A stretch of 57,133 nucleotides of DNA from Candidatus Cloacimonadota bacterium (GTDB taxonomy: Bacteria; UBA4055): NCBI GenBank assembly GCA_002742935.1, contig PDON01000071.1, forward strand, positions 1 through 57,133. The letters are read 5' to 3'. Both the position numbers and the translations under genes were made by a program. Under the pieces are notes generated by a model. That model was not told where the DNA came from, made no database searches, and saw only the letters and a list, made by a program, of their open reading frames with translations. Below, one piece after another: positions 26,695 through 35,890 of the stretch (its first letter is position 1; every line of letters begins with the position of its first letter).

Positions 26695-27231
26695 CTAATT
26701 TCTTATGGTTACATAACTTTTCATAAAAGCATCTTTTTTAACTCTGCCCTTTTCTCTCTCTATCTTCAATTTTACATAGCATCTTTTATAATTTCCGTCA
26801 TACTCAAACCCTGAAGAATCAAGATCAAAGATATATGACTCTAAATTTAACTTTCGAGGAGTGTTCCATGAAGTACTATCTTTTCTGGTAATTCTGTAAA
26901 GAGAACTATCTTTATTGATGGAATATCTGACAGTATGGGTAGTATTAGGGAACTCTATCTCAATCCTTTTAGTGAAACTGCCACCATCCAAAGACCAATT
27001 GCCATCCATATCTCCGGAACTGCTCATAAATTTAACTTCGCTTCCATTTCTTATATCTTTGTTTATCATATAAATCAAATTACCCAAAAAGTCTTGAGTA
27101 TTTTCTTCAAAGAAAACTTTTCTATTTAACTCAACAGAGTTAGATATAAGAAGGAAAGTACCCGAAAGAACAAATGAAACAATTAAGCCGGTTATAATAG
27201 TTTCTAATAGTGTAAAGCCTTTTTTTCTCAT
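26695..27231 (-). CDS. Type IV pilin-like / pseudopilin protein (PilW-like)
   Basis: A short basic leader (MRKK) precedes the prepilin-peptidase site and type III signal GFTLLETIITGLIVSFVLSG, with the conserved Glu at position 5 of the mature protein. The remainder is a small exported domain of about 150 residues with no catalytic motif. It lies in the middle of a three-gene minus-strand set with another pilin-like gene and the frameshifted PilX-like gene, 17-24 bp apart. This is the usual arrangement for minor pilins that prime a type IV pilus or secretion pseudopilus. No assembly ATPase or secretin gene is in the window. Confidence 0.85.
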   Translation of the reverse strand: MRKKGFTLLETIITGLIVSFVLSGTFLLISNSVELNRKVFFEENTQDFLGNLIYMINKDIRNGSEVKFMSSSGDMDGNWSLDGGSFTKRIEIEFPNTTHTVRYSINKDSSLYRITRKDSTSWNTPRKLNLESYIFDLDSSGFEYDGNYKRCYVKLKIEREKGRVKKDAFMKSYVTIRN

Positions 27232-27254
27232 AGTATTAACCTCAACTCTATCAA

Positions 27255-27695
27255 TTAAATATCTTCATCAAGTATGTTTTCATAAGGAATATAGGTGGTA
27301 AGTTCAACTTTTTCATTGTTTCCCATGGGACTTAACCAGCTGATAGTCCCCACAACTTCCATTAAATAGTTTTGTTTTTTACACCTACTGAACCCCAGAC
27401 CTTTCTTCTTTTTTTGGCCCGTAATTATTATTTCATAATTAGTACTACCATTTCCTGCAGTCTTAAATCTGTTTTTTTCGGAAAAAGGAACTATTTTTTG
27501 ATGAACCATAATATTTCCGTTTACACCACAATAGTATTCCAAATTGCTCTGTAAAATAGCATAAGCCTCTCTCTTGTAACTATTGTTTAATGATATTCTA
27601 TCAAAAATAACAAATGAGGATAGTGTAGCTCCAACAGAAATTGCCAGAATTGTGCTGGCAACCAATACCTCAATAAGTGTTACACCTTTTTTCAT
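27255..27695 (-). CDS. Type IV pilin-like / pseudopilin protein (PilV-like)
   Basis: The mature protein begins after the leader MKKG at VTLIEVLVASTILAISVGAT, a typical class III signal with Glu at +5. I place the start at 27695, where AGGAG sits six bases upstream, instead of an upstream in-frame codon at 27716, whose extra residues would put a long leader ahead of the cleavage site. The protein is about 146 residues, in the range of PilV/GspI-type minor pilins. It is the first gene of the pilin operon; its promoter should lie in the following 680-bp intergenic region. Confidence 0.85.
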   Translation of the reverse strand: MKKGVTLIEVLVASTILAISVGATLSSFVIFDRISLNNSYKREAYAILQSNLEYYCGVNGNIMVHQKIVPFSEKNRFKTAGNGSTNYEIIITGQKKKKGLGFSRCKKQNYLMEVVGTISWLSPMGNNEKVELTTYIPYENILDEDI

Positions 27696-27716
27696 ATTTT
27701 TCTCCTGTGAAGACAT

Positions 27717-28340
27717 AAAATCCGGTTAATAGTAAAAATTTAACCTCTATAAAAATACCACTCATTTTTTTATTTAAAACGAGTACTTTTATTTAAGGTT
27801 CTTAAATCTGTATTCTAATTATAACAAATGTATCAACAAACACCTAAGCTCCTTAAAACACTATACTCTTGTTAACAGATATAAGAAACCAATCGCGTTC
27901 AATTATAATTAATATAATACTTAGTTTCTTTTTTCTCAATATTTTTTTATACCGGACTAGCAAAAAAAAATAGTTTTAATAGTTATCTGTATAAACTTAT
28001 TTCTATTATGTTTTGATATATAGTATCTATTGTGCAAGTGGTTTTTTTTATTTATTACCATGAATCCAGCTTAATTTGAGTTTAATATGGTCATTTAACA
28101 TATTCTTTAGTGTAATAATCAAAAATATTTATATAAAGGTAATGTTTTATACTTCTATAGCTATAATAATATAGTTGCTATATTTAGGATATTAAGGATA
28201 ACGGGAATACTGTTAGTAAGAGGTTGTTTTGTCATAACTTCTAAAGTAGGATCTGCTGATAAAGGATTGGATTTAAGTTGCTTTGCTATTTCTATAGATT
28301 TTTTAATAAAATGGATAATACGTTAGAAAAGTTCAGATGA
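27717..28340. other. Long AT-rich intergenic region upstream of the pilin genes
   Basis: More than 600 bp without a supportable gene on either strand. It must hold the pilin promoter. It contains a 15-bp sequence at 27944-27958 (TTTTTATACCGGACT) that occurs inverted at 15119-15133, followed by AGC and an A-tract. An 11-bp part of it recurs at 35419-35429. I see no clear sigma-54 promoter and no tRNA. Confidence 0.4.
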
Positions 28341-28378
28341 AAACAAAAAAGATCTCATTTAGGAGATCTTTTTTGTTT
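28341..28378. terminator. Bidirectional intrinsic terminator downstream of tldE
   Basis: A perfect 16-bp stem (AAACAAAAAAGATCTC / GAGATCTTTTTTGTTT) with a six-base loop lies 20 bp past the end of the minus-strand tldE gene and gives a T-run in both directions. Confidence 0.9.
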
Positions 28379-28398
28379 AATGATTTAAAAATTAAATT

Positions 28399-29769
28399 CT
28401 AGAACGATTTAGCACAATCAGTTATCTTAATATTTTCCGATATAATATAGGAAGGAACTGAAGTAGCTACCGGTGATCTTCTTCCATAAGTATTTGATTG
28501 ATTCATTGAAACTGATTTACCGGAAACCTTTAAAACATTACCAAATACAGCTCCAAAACTATCAGTAATTCTAGAAGAGAAGATAGGGGAGATTACCTTA
28601 CCATCCTCTATGAGAAGAGCATTAAACCTTGAACTTCCGGTAAAAATGCCTTTATTTGGGTTAGGCATATTTATATAGTGAAGAGCAGGGATATATAATA
28701 CCTTTCCCATACCTTTTGTTGCTTCAATTGGGCAAGCTTCTCCATCTCCGGTTTTAAGGGATAAACTTATACCGGTAACACTATGAGCTGTAGGTTTCTT
28801 ATTGTATTTGGCAGCTGCAGTTGAACCATAGATAAGGTTTTTAAATTTACCTTCTTCAACAAATGGGAAAAATTCTCTTTTTCTTCCGGAAAGATCAAAT
28901 TTAAACTTAAATGTATTATCGTCAGAAGGATCGTCAGCAAGTGTAATCTTTTCACTTAAAACCTTATCCCCAAACTTTTTACCGGCATTCCAACCACGAT
29001 CCTCTTCATAAGCTTCACCACTGAACCCGGTCCAAACAGCAGATCCAATAAGCTCTGCAATAGCTTCTGCTCCAAGCATTACTTTATACTCATTTGGCTT
29101 AACATAGAATCCATCATTATTTTCATAAACCTCAAGGAGTCTCTTAAAATGTTCAATAGTATCATTAGTAGAGAATTGATCTTTTCTCCATCCACTTTGT
29201 ACATGGTTGAGTTCCCAAAGCTTTTCAGGATGCTTTAAAACTATATTAAATGCTTGATCTGTACCTTTTCTAAATACTGAGTTTTTATTTGCTGTTGATA
29301 CAAAATAATACTCTGTAGATCCACTTGACCAAGATCCCGAGAAGTTGTACTTATCTCCTACCTCATCAATAATTGCTTTATAAGATTTTGCCTTAAATTC
29401 AGGATTCATAGAGAAAAGATCTTCATCAAATTGATCGCATTGCTCAATAGTTTCTTCAACTTCATCTATAATTGGAGTATAATCTTTATCTTTCCCTACT
29501 TCAGCTTTTTTTATTGTAAGCTCTAGCGCTTCTCTCAAGTACTCTAAAGATGTTACCTCTCCCAGTTGTGTATGAGAACCCTGTTTTTTACCATTGGTAA
29601 CTTCAATATCCAATCTGGTAAGCTCTTCAGATGTAGAAAGAGAAACAGAGTTGTTTCCAATCCTCATTAAATGGCTTTTTTCATGATGATACAGAATAGA
29701 GGCTACAATACCCTTTTCCATCGCTTCATCTCTTATGGTATCTATATAATTTTTAACACTATTATCCAT
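28399..29769 (-). CDS. tldE: TldE/PmbA-type metallopeptidase subunit
   Basis: TldE (PmbA) pairs with TldD to form a zinc-dependent protease that in other bacteria degrades unfolded or modified peptides. This 456-residue protein lacks the HExxxH motif, as TldE does. Family features include FNIVLKHPEKLWELNH, the MLGAEAIAELIG stretch, the TAHSVTGISLSLKTGD loop and FTGSSRFNALLIEDGKV. GGAG lies five bases upstream of the ATG. It follows tldD with two bases between and is closed by a strong terminator, so the two form a dedicated operon. No modified-peptide precursor gene is visible nearby. Confidence 0.88.
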   Translation of the reverse strand: MDNSVKNYIDTIRDEAMEKGIVASILYHHEKSHLMRIGNNSVSLSTSEELTRLDIEVTNGKKQGSHTQLGEVTSLEYLREALELTIKKAEVGKDKDYTPIIDEVEETIEQCDQFDEDLFSMNPEFKAKSYKAIIDEVGDKYNFSGSWSSGSTEYYFVSTANKNSVFRKGTDQAFNIVLKHPEKLWELNHVQSGWRKDQFSTNDTIEHFKRLLEVYENNDGFYVKPNEYKVMLGAEAIAELIGSAVWTGFSGEAYEEDRGWNAGKKFGDKVLSEKITLADDPSDDNTFKFKFDLSGRKREFFPFVEEGKFKNLIYGSTAAAKYNKKPTAHSVTGISLSLKTGDGEACPIEATKGMGKVLYIPALHYINMPNPNKGIFTGSSRFNALLIEDGKVISPIFSSRITDSFGAVFGNVLKVSGKSVSMNQSNTYGRRSPVATSVPSYIISENIKITDCAKSF

Positions 29770-29771
29770 TT

Positions 29772-31250
29772 CTACTCCTTTTCACCTGTAATAACATTAT
29801 CAAACTTTACAACAGGAATTCCATGTCCCAATTGCATTACCTGATTAGGTTCTCCCTTACCACAATTGTTTACTTGACCAACCATCCATGTAGATTTATC
29901 TCCTACAGCTGTTAAATTTCTGTAAAAATCAAGAGTATGACCTTGGTAGGTTGGATTTTTAAGAACTCTTGTTTTTTTACCATCTTTGACTTCCCAAGCA
30001 ATCTCACAACCAAAGTGGAAATGTTCTCTGTTTGAACCTATTGACCATGAAACAGGGTTATCAACTACAATACCATCTTCAGTATTTGCAATAATATCTT
30101 CTAAAGTTCCATCTTCACCCGGTTCAATATTTACATTGGTCATTCTATCAATTGGAGCTCTGTAGAAAGATGTTGCTCTTGCTGCTCCACCGCTTTTGGT
30201 AAATACCTCTCTACCGGCTTTTTCATTAGCCTCATTAATCATAGCTCTTGAGGTTAAACAATCAACCAGTTTCCCCTTTTCTATAAGCATATAATCTCTT
30301 TCAGGAGATCCTTCGTCATCAAAACCAAAGGTACCCGGAGAGTTCTCAATTCCACCGTAAGCACTTACATTAAGTTTCTCACTACCATATTGTAATTTTC
30401 CAAATGAATCTAAATTAACAAATGATCCTCCTGCGTAAGAGAGCTCGTAGCCTAATATTCTATCAAGCTCAAGAGGGTGTCCTATTGTTTCATGAACCTG
30501 TAAAAAACCTTGTCCCGGAAGAAGAATAACTGATCTTTCCTTGTATTTAAGTTTTTCAGCCTTTACAAGAGATGAAAGTTCACTTTTTAGTCTGTCTGTA
30601 TGGTTTTCAAAAAGATCTTTATTGGTTAACATCTCCCAACCTCTGCTTCCATTACCAGGAGTAAAAAGATCAAGGCTTCTCTTCTGAATCTCGTTATCAC
30701 TATCCATTGCCATAATAGTCATTGAAGCAAAAGTATTTGTAAGCTTTCTATCTATTTCAGTACCTTCACTATTAAAGAAATAAACATTTTTCTTTTGGAA
30801 GTTTATATAAGCGTATCTTCTAACAATCCAATCCTCTTGTAAGCTATTATCAAGATTTACAAGGAAATCAATCTTATCATCAAGAGAAACCTTAAAAGGA
30901 TCTTTTTCAACAGGTGATGAATAGGATGATATATGCTTTTCCAAAGAGCCCATATTTAAAGGAGCTTTAACTAAGATTGATGCTGTTTTTGCATTCTCAT
31001 AAGCCATATCAAAACAGTTTTCAATATCGTTTAAATTACTGGTTGCGGCAAAACCCCAAGAACCTCCAAATAGAACACGGACTCCAATACCACACTCAAA
31101 AGTAGTATCATTCCCCTCAAGATTCCCATCATATATTACCAATGTTTCAGAATCATCATTCTCATGATATCTTGTATCAACATATGATGCCCCTTTTTTC
31201 ATAGTTCTTTCAATATTTTGAACTATGTTGTTTTTTAGTACTTGATTCAT
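29772..31250 (-). CDS. tldD: TldD metallopeptidase subunit
   Basis: This is the catalytic subunit of the TldD/TldE protease. The zinc motif HETIGH (about residues 253-258 from the chosen start) sits in LPGQGFLQVHETIGHPLELD. DDEGSPERDYMLIEKGKLVD and TNVNIEPGEDGTLEDII are further family signatures, and FGCEIAWEVKDGKKTRVLKN lies near the end. The start at 31250 is preferred because AAAGG is eight bases upstream; the ATG at 31256 is only two bases from it. The length (about 492 residues) is standard. The gene is first of a two-gene operon and diverges from the RodZ-like gene. Confidence 0.92.
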   Translation of the reverse strand: MNQVLKNNIVQNIERTMKKGASYVDTRYHENDDSETLVIYDGNLEGNDTTFECGIGVRVLFGGSWGFAATSNLNDIENCFDMAYENAKTASILVKAPLNMGSLEKHISSYSSPVEKDPFKVSLDDKIDFLVNLDNSLQEDWIVRRYAYINFQKKNVYFFNSEGTEIDRKLTNTFASMTIMAMDSDNEIQKRSLDLFTPGNGSRGWEMLTNKDLFENHTDRLKSELSSLVKAEKLKYKERSVILLPGQGFLQVHETIGHPLELDRILGYELSYAGGSFVNLDSFGKLQYGSEKLNVSAYGGIENSPGTFGFDDEGSPERDYMLIEKGKLVDCLTSRAMINEANEKAGREVFTKSGGAARATSFYRAPIDRMTNVNIEPGEDGTLEDIIANTEDGIVVDNPVSWSIGSNREHFHFGCEIAWEVKDGKKTRVLKNPTYQGHTLDFYRNLTAVGDKSTWMVGQVNNCGKGEPNQVMQLGHGIPVVKFDNVITGEKE

Positions 31251-31256
31251 ACTCAT

Positions 31257-31636
31257 TACCTTTCTTTACTATATATTGTTTATATCAACACAACTAATAA
31301 AAAGATCTAATTTTAGCTCTAGATATAAATAGTTTAGTACAATTACTTTCTCTACAACCAGATCTTATTACATGTATATATAAACTAAATTAGTTGTTAG
31401 TGCAATCAATATCTTAATCTATTTAGGATCTTATTAGTCTGTTCTTTTACTAAATATTAATAAAAATATTCGAAATATTTTATTTAAGCCTTTTATTAGC
31501 CATTAGCTTTTTATATATTATTCTCACTAGGTAATTGATATAAATAGGTGTTTTAGTTTGTAGCAATGATTTAATTACAACCCTAAAATGAGACTTAGAC
31601 ATATCATATTTGTATAATATATTTTAAAAGGGCTTT
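31257..31636. other. Divergent intergenic region (tldD / RodZ-like)
   Basis: This 380-bp AT-rich stretch separates the oppositely oriented tldD and RodZ-like genes and should carry both promoters. I see no gene, no strong hairpin and no good TTGACA/TATAAT pair. Confidence 0.4.
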
Positions 31637-32455
31637 ATGATAGAACTCACGGTAGATCTGAAAAAATATAGAGAAGAGCAAAAAAGGGATCTTCAAGAGA
31701 TATCTGATAGTATAAAGATAAACATTAAGTATCTTGAAGCTATTGAAAAAGAGGATTATGGTATTATTCCTGATGCTTATAAGAGAATGTTTATATCCTC
31801 TTATGCTAAAGAGTTGGGGCTTGACCCTGAAGAGTTGTTTGCAGATAAGGTAAAAGAGAGAAGTTATCAGGAAAGTAGAGATAATCAGAGGAGCGGAAAT
31901 AGTGAAAAAGATAATGAAACTTTTCATACTATTTTTGATTATATTGAGAAGTATAAAAGTCAAATTTTGATTGCTTTTGTTGTTCTTGTTGTATTTATAA
32001 GCTTTTTTGTTGTTAAAAATTTTTGGGAAAATATTAAGGGAGCTCCGGAAAAAATTAATGTTGTAACAGCAGCCGGAATTAATAATAGCAATTTTGATAA
32101 TTCTATTATTGTCAATGAAGATAGCAACAAAAAGGATTTTTTGGATATAATAAAGGTTTCTGTTTTGGTAGAGGATTCTTGTTATGTAATATACTTTTCA
32201 GATAGCAGTAGGGTTAATGAGAAACTTTTACTTGCAGGTGATAGCTTGGTTTTGGAAGCTGAAAATAGAGTTGAGATGAAGGCAGGGAAGGTTGAATCTT
32301 TAAAACTTTTTGTAGAAGGAGAAGAGAAAAGAGGGTATAAAGAGGGTAAAAAGGGTACAGCTTTTATTCAGGTTATCAAGGGGGAGTCTCCAAAGTTGAT
32401 AAGACGATCTGAAAAGATTGTAAATTATTTAAAAGTTAGATCCGGTAAAGAATAA
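31637..32455 (+). CDS. RodZ-like helix-turn-helix membrane protein
   Basis: The N-terminal ~75 residues form an HTH_25/Xre-like domain (LKKYREEQKRDLQEISDSIKI; IEKEDYGIIPDAYKRMFISSYAKELG), as in RodZ, which links MreB filaments to the cell-wall machinery. One membrane segment follows at about residues 109-130 (ILIAFVVLVVFISFFVV). The C-terminal exported part has VSVLVEDSCYVIYFSDS, which resembles the DUF4115 fold. The length of 272 residues is in the RodZ range. No mre genes are nearby. A membrane-anchored transcription factor is the alternative. Confidence 0.8.
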   Translation: MIELTVDLKKYREEQKRDLQEISDSIKINIKYLEAIEKEDYGIIPDAYKRMFISSYAKELGLDPEELFADKVKERSYQESRDNQRSGNSEKDNETFHTIFDYIEKYKSQILIAFVVLVVFISFFVVKNFWENIKGAPEKINVVTAAGINNSNFDNSIIVNEDSNKKDFLDIIKVSVLVEDSCYVIYFSDSSRVNEKLLLAGDSLVLEAENRVEMKAGKVESLKLFVEGEEKRGYKEGKKGTAFIQVIKGESPKLIRRSEKIVNYLKVRSGKE

Positions 32456-32483
32456 AAAAAGCTCCCATTTGGGAGCTTTTTTT
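32454..32483. terminator. Bidirectional terminator between RodZ-like gene and korC
   Basis: A perfect AAAAAAAGCTCCC / GGGAGCTTTTTTT stem with an ATTT loop starts within the RodZ-like stop codon and lies 16 bp from the end of korC. It serves both converging genes. Confidence 0.92.
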
Positions 32484-32498
32484 GTTAGGTTCTTAAAA

Positions 32499-33044
32499 TT
32501 ACATATATTTTTTAGCAAGTTCAAATCCCATTTTTACAGCTTTAAGATTAATCTCTTCTGTTCCTTTTGGAGCATTATCCAAAACGGCTTTAATAACATT
32601 TGCCTCACTAATAAGACCTGAAAGTTTAGTAAATATACCTGCAGCAATTACTGCAGCAAAGAGAGTCTTTCCAAACTCCTCTTTAGCTATCTCAATGAGC
32701 TCAACTTTAATAAGCTTTTGAGTAATATTTTTTGGTACATTTGGAGTTAAATTAGGATCAACAATAATTATAGCATCCTTTTTCATCTCCTTAAAGTAGA
32801 TATCAAAAGATTTTTGATGCAATGAAAGGAAGAAGTCCAGATGTTCTGTTTTTGGATATTCTATTCTATCCTTATCAAATACAACATCAACCTTTGTTGC
32901 TCCACCTCTTACCTGTGCAGTATAAGTTGGTGTTTGAATAGCCTTACCACCTTCAAATACTACATAACTATATGCTAGAATCTTACCTGCCAAAATAACA
33001 CCTTGACCACCTACTCCAGCAAATCTAGCTTCATAATGTTTCAT
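32499..33044 (-). CDS. korC: 2-oxoacid:ferredoxin oxidoreductase gamma subunit
   Basis: This is the gamma subunit of a four-subunit 2-oxoglutarate (or related 2-oxoacid) ferredoxin oxidoreductase. The start ARFAGVGGQGVILAGKILAYS is the family glycine-rich motif, and TPTYTAQVRGGATKVDVVFD matches the gamma domain. The length is 181 residues, as usual. It is the last gene of a korDABC cluster on the minus strand, 15 bp after korB. Confidence 0.92.
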   Translation of the reverse strand: MKHYEARFAGVGGQGVILAGKILAYSYVVFEGGKAIQTPTYTAQVRGGATKVDVVFDKDRIEYPKTEHLDFFLSLHQKSFDIYFKEMKKDAIIIVDPNLTPNVPKNITQKLIKVELIEIAKEEFGKTLFAAVIAAGIFTKLSGLISEANVIKAVLDNAPKGTEEINLKAVKMGFELAKKYM

Positions 33045-33059
33045 TTTTAGCTCCTGATT

Positions 33060-33926
33060 CTAACTAGTTACTTTTTCTTTGCCTTGAGCAATGTTTTGAA
33101 CACCTTCATAAGCTTCACAATATTCGGTTTTAGATCTGTTGTAATGTCTCCATTCGCTAAAATCCATATCAGGAGTTACAAACTCACCTGTAATAACCTT
33201 ATTTTTAAGCTCTTCTGCTTTCATCTTTTTAGCTTTTAACAGAGGTATCTCTCTGCTAGCAATCCAGTTAATAAGTTGAACAGGATCACTCATCTTATTT
33301 TTTCTACCATATTGGGTGTGACAATTTGAAACAGCTTCAATAACGGAGAAACCCTTGTTTGAAAAACCTTTGAATATATAATTTTCAAGGATCTTCCCTT
33401 TTTTTACAATAGATCTTGCAACATAGGTAGCACCTGCCGATTCAGCCAACTTACAGATATCAAAACTAGGATCAATATTACCGTAAGCTGTAGTACTTGC
33501 TTTACTTCCTAAAGGAGTAGTAGGAGAGTGTTGTCCACCTGTCATACCATAAATATTATTATTAACAATAATCATTGTTATATCTATGTTTCTTCTACAA
33601 GCATGAATAAAGTGATTTCCTCCAATTGCTGTAGCGTCTCCATCTCCGGAAAATACAATTAGATGTTTTGCAGGTTGAACTAACTTAATTCCGGTGGCAA
33701 AAGTTAATGCTCTACCGTGAGTTGTATGTAGGGTGTTAAAATCTACATATCCGGGACCACGGCTTGTACAACCAATACCGGATACAAATGCTACATCATT
33801 TTTATCCCAACCCATTCTATCTATAGCTCTCAAAAGAGCTTTCAGTACCATTCCTATACCACATCCTGGACACCAAAGATGAGGGATTTTATCCATTCTT
33901 AGATACTTTTCATAATTAAAGGCCAT
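33060..33926 (-). CDS. korB: 2-oxoacid:ferredoxin oxidoreductase beta subunit (thiamine diphosphate binding)
   Basis: The beta subunit binds thiamine diphosphate and an iron-sulfur cluster. The N-terminal LWCPGCGIGMVLKAL supplies cluster cysteines. GRALTFATGIKL, VFSGDGDATAIGGNHFIHACRRN and NNNIYGMTGGQHSPTT form the cofactor motif (GDGD...N...). Its start ATG shares one base with the korA stop (TAATG), so it is translationally coupled. At 288 residues it is normal for KorB. The substrate is most likely 2-oxoglutarate by family resemblance, although branched-chain 2-oxoacids cannot be excluded. Confidence 0.93.
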   Translation of the reverse strand: MAFNYEKYLRMDKIPHLWCPGCGIGMVLKALLRAIDRMGWDKNDVAFVSGIGCTSRGPGYVDFNTLHTTHGRALTFATGIKLVQPAKHLIVFSGDGDATAIGGNHFIHACRRNIDITMIIVNNNIYGMTGGQHSPTTPLGSKASTTAYGNIDPSFDICKLAESAGATYVARSIVKKGKILENYIFKGFSNKGFSVIEAVSNCHTQYGRKNKMSDPVQLINWIASREIPLLKAKKMKAEELKNKVITGEFVTPDMDFSEWRHYNRSKTEYCEAYEGVQNIAQGKEKVTS

Positions 33927-35059
33927 TATTTTACCTCCTTGATTAGGCTGAATATTTCATCAGGAGGAATTGGAACTCCACCCACATGATTTATTCCAAA
34001 GATTCTAGTTCTACCGGCAGCATACCTCTGTAAAATCTTATAAAGCTGTCCCATATTCATTTCAGGAACAATTACAGAGTCAACTCTTTCACAAATTTTT
34101 TGAACAGATTTTTCCGGTAGTGGCCATAGTACTTTAGGTCTAAATAGACCGGCTCTAATACCAGCAGCTCTCGCTTTATCAACTGCCACTCTTGCACCTC
34201 TTGCAGTAGAACCGTATGCAAATACTGCTATTTCAGCATCCTTCATTTTATAGGATTCATAATCAATTATATCCTCTTTATTGTACTCAACCTTTCTGAT
34301 TTGTCTTTCTTGATCTGCTTGTACAATTTTTGGATCTGTAGTAGGGAAACCTGTTTTATCATGATTTAGACCTGTAACATGATATCTGTACCCCTCAAAA
34401 AAGTTAGCCATTGGAGGTACATCTCCGTAGGCAGTATCATAAGGGAAATATTTATCAGGTGGTACAGTTGGTTTCTCTCTGTCATGAAGTACTAAGTTCT
34501 CTTTTTTAGGTAACTCAATAGCTTCACTTAAGTGACCAAGTACCTCATCTAAAAGAAGAATTACCGGCATTCTATATTTTTCAGCAAGATTAAAAGCTTT
34601 AATAGTAAGAGTATAGATCTCTTCCGTATAAGCAGGAACAATAGTTATTGTAGGGTGATCTCCGTGAGTACCCCATTTTGCTTGCATAATATCAGCTTGA
34701 GCAAGTGCTGTAGGCAAACCGGTAGAAGGACCTCCTCTCATAACATTGCAAACAACAACCGGAACTTCTGTCATGTAAGCAAATCCTAAGTTCTCCTGCT
34801 TAAGAGAGAATCCCGGACCACTTGTAGCAGTTAACGATTTAGCTCCCGCTAATGAAGCACCTATTACAGCACCCATAGCAGCAATTTCATCTTCCATTTG
34901 GATAAAAGTTCCACCAATTTTAGGTAAAAGTTTTGACATAGTCTCAGCTACTTCAGAAGATGGTGTAATTGGATAACCTCCAAAAAACCTACAACCTGCA
35001 TCAATGGCAGCAATTGCAACCAACTCATTTCCTGAGTAGAATCTGACATCCTTTTTCAA
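33926..35059 (-). CDS. korA: 2-oxoacid:ferredoxin oxidoreductase alpha subunit
   Basis: The alpha subunit carries the pyrimidine-binding and CoA-related domains. The N-terminal GNELVAIAAIDAGCRFFGGY and PITPSSEVAE match KorA, and LTATSGPGFSLKQENLGFAY follows. The C-terminal region includes YGSTARGARVAVDKARAAG and IVPEMNMGQLYKILQRYA, both family features. The length is 377 residues. It follows the ferredoxin gene korD by 60 bp and overlaps korB by one base. With IorAB elsewhere in this window, the cell has at least two ferredoxin-linked 2-oxoacid enzymes. Confidence 0.93.
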   Translation of the reverse strand: MKKDVRFYSGNELVAIAAIDAGCRFFGGYPITPSSEVAETMSKLLPKIGGTFIQMEDEIAAMGAVIGASLAGAKSLTATSGPGFSLKQENLGFAYMTEVPVVVCNVMRGGPSTGLPTALAQADIMQAKWGTHGDHPTITIVPAYTEEIYTLTIKAFNLAEKYRMPVILLLDEVLGHLSEAIELPKKENLVLHDREKPTVPPDKYFPYDTAYGDVPPMANFFEGYRYHVTGLNHDKTGFPTTDPKIVQADQERQIRKVEYNKEDIIDYESYKMKDAEIAVFAYGSTARGARVAVDKARAAGIRAGLFRPKVLWPLPEKSVQKICERVDSVIVPEMNMGQLYKILQRYAAGRTRIFGINHVGGVPIPPDEIFSLIKEVK

Positions 35060-35119
35060 AATAAACCTCTTTCATATTTAATCAGAATTATAATAGTAAT
35101 AAAAACACCTTCTAAAAAC

Positions 35120-35392
35120 TTAGACAATTTTAATTGCAAAGTCAGGACAGTGCATTTCACAAAGTCTACACTTTGTACAATTGTTTGGATCGTCAACCGT
35201 AACCATTGTACCATTCCATTTTACCAATGTTTCTGTCATTTTCCATACATTGGTAGGACACATCTCTACGCACATACCGCAACCTTTACAGGCATCTTTC
35301 CACAAAGCCACAGTAACAGGCTCATCCTTGCCCTTTCTTTTACCATTGAAATCGGTAAAATATTCAGGAAGGTTACTCTCGTTTTCTGACAT
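35120..35392 (-). CDS. korD: 4Fe-4S ferredoxin, delta subunit of 2-oxoacid oxidoreductase
   Basis: This is a small 2[4Fe-4S] ferredoxin with CKGCGMCVEMCP and CTKCRLCEMHCP. It begins MSENESNLPEYFTDFNG and serves as electron acceptor subunit. The start at 35392 is chosen because GAGG lies a few bases upstream; an in-frame upstream codon at 35413 adds only MFKEEEN and overlaps the ribosome binding site. The gene leads the korDABC operon, the order also known for oorDABC in other anaerobes and microaerophiles. Confidence 0.93.
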   Translation of the reverse strand: MSENESNLPEYFTDFNGKRKGKDEPVTVALWKDACKGCGMCVEMCPTNVWKMTETLVKWNGTMVTVDDPNNCTKCRLCEMHCPDFAIKIV

Positions 35393-35417
35393 ATTTTCCT
35401 CTTCTTTAAACAAACAT

Positions 35418-35440
35418 AACCGGACTAGCCGGTTTTTTTT
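35418..35440 (+). other. Terminator-like hairpin upstream of korD
   Basis: AACCGG-ACTAG-CCGGTT is followed by eight T on the plus strand. No plus-strand gene ends here, so it is not an obvious terminator; on the minus strand it would fold in the korD leader. It includes an 11-bp sequence (ACCGGACTAGC) also found at 27951-27961. Confidence 0.45.
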
Positions 35441-35890
35441 ATAGTCAGAGAAACTTGACCTCTGACAGATAAAATATACAACATAAAAACTATACCGTAA
35501 ACCCTCCGTTATGTTAAATTGTAACTTCTAACAAATATATACAGTTTTACCTTTTTAGGTATAAAAATATCAATATACAGAATTAAAATAGTGTAAAATA
35601 TTTATAAATTATTATATTATTTCTAAATTATTTGCAAAAAAAAGATTTTTTTTCAAAGATTTAATTTAAGAGTATCATAATATATTTTAAAACTACTTCT
35701 TGATAATAATAAGTCTCAATTTTATCAAGAGCTTCTTAAATTGAACTTATTGCTATGTTTACTATTTTTTATATGTAGTGATGATTGGTGTAATTTTATG
35801 TTTTATAATTGTTAAAAAGCAGTGATATTGATCAAAAATCACTGCTTTTAGAGATAGCTTTTCTATATTTTTTGTAATGCTAAAACTATT
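35441..35890. other. Intergenic region upstream of korD
   Basis: About 450 bp of AT-rich DNA between korD and the outer-membrane protein gene, both on the minus strand. The korD promoter presumably lies here. A short inverted repeat, AGCAGTGAT / ATCACTGCT (~35818-35845), lies close after the end of the outer-membrane gene and may serve as its terminator. I see no gene. Confidence 0.4.
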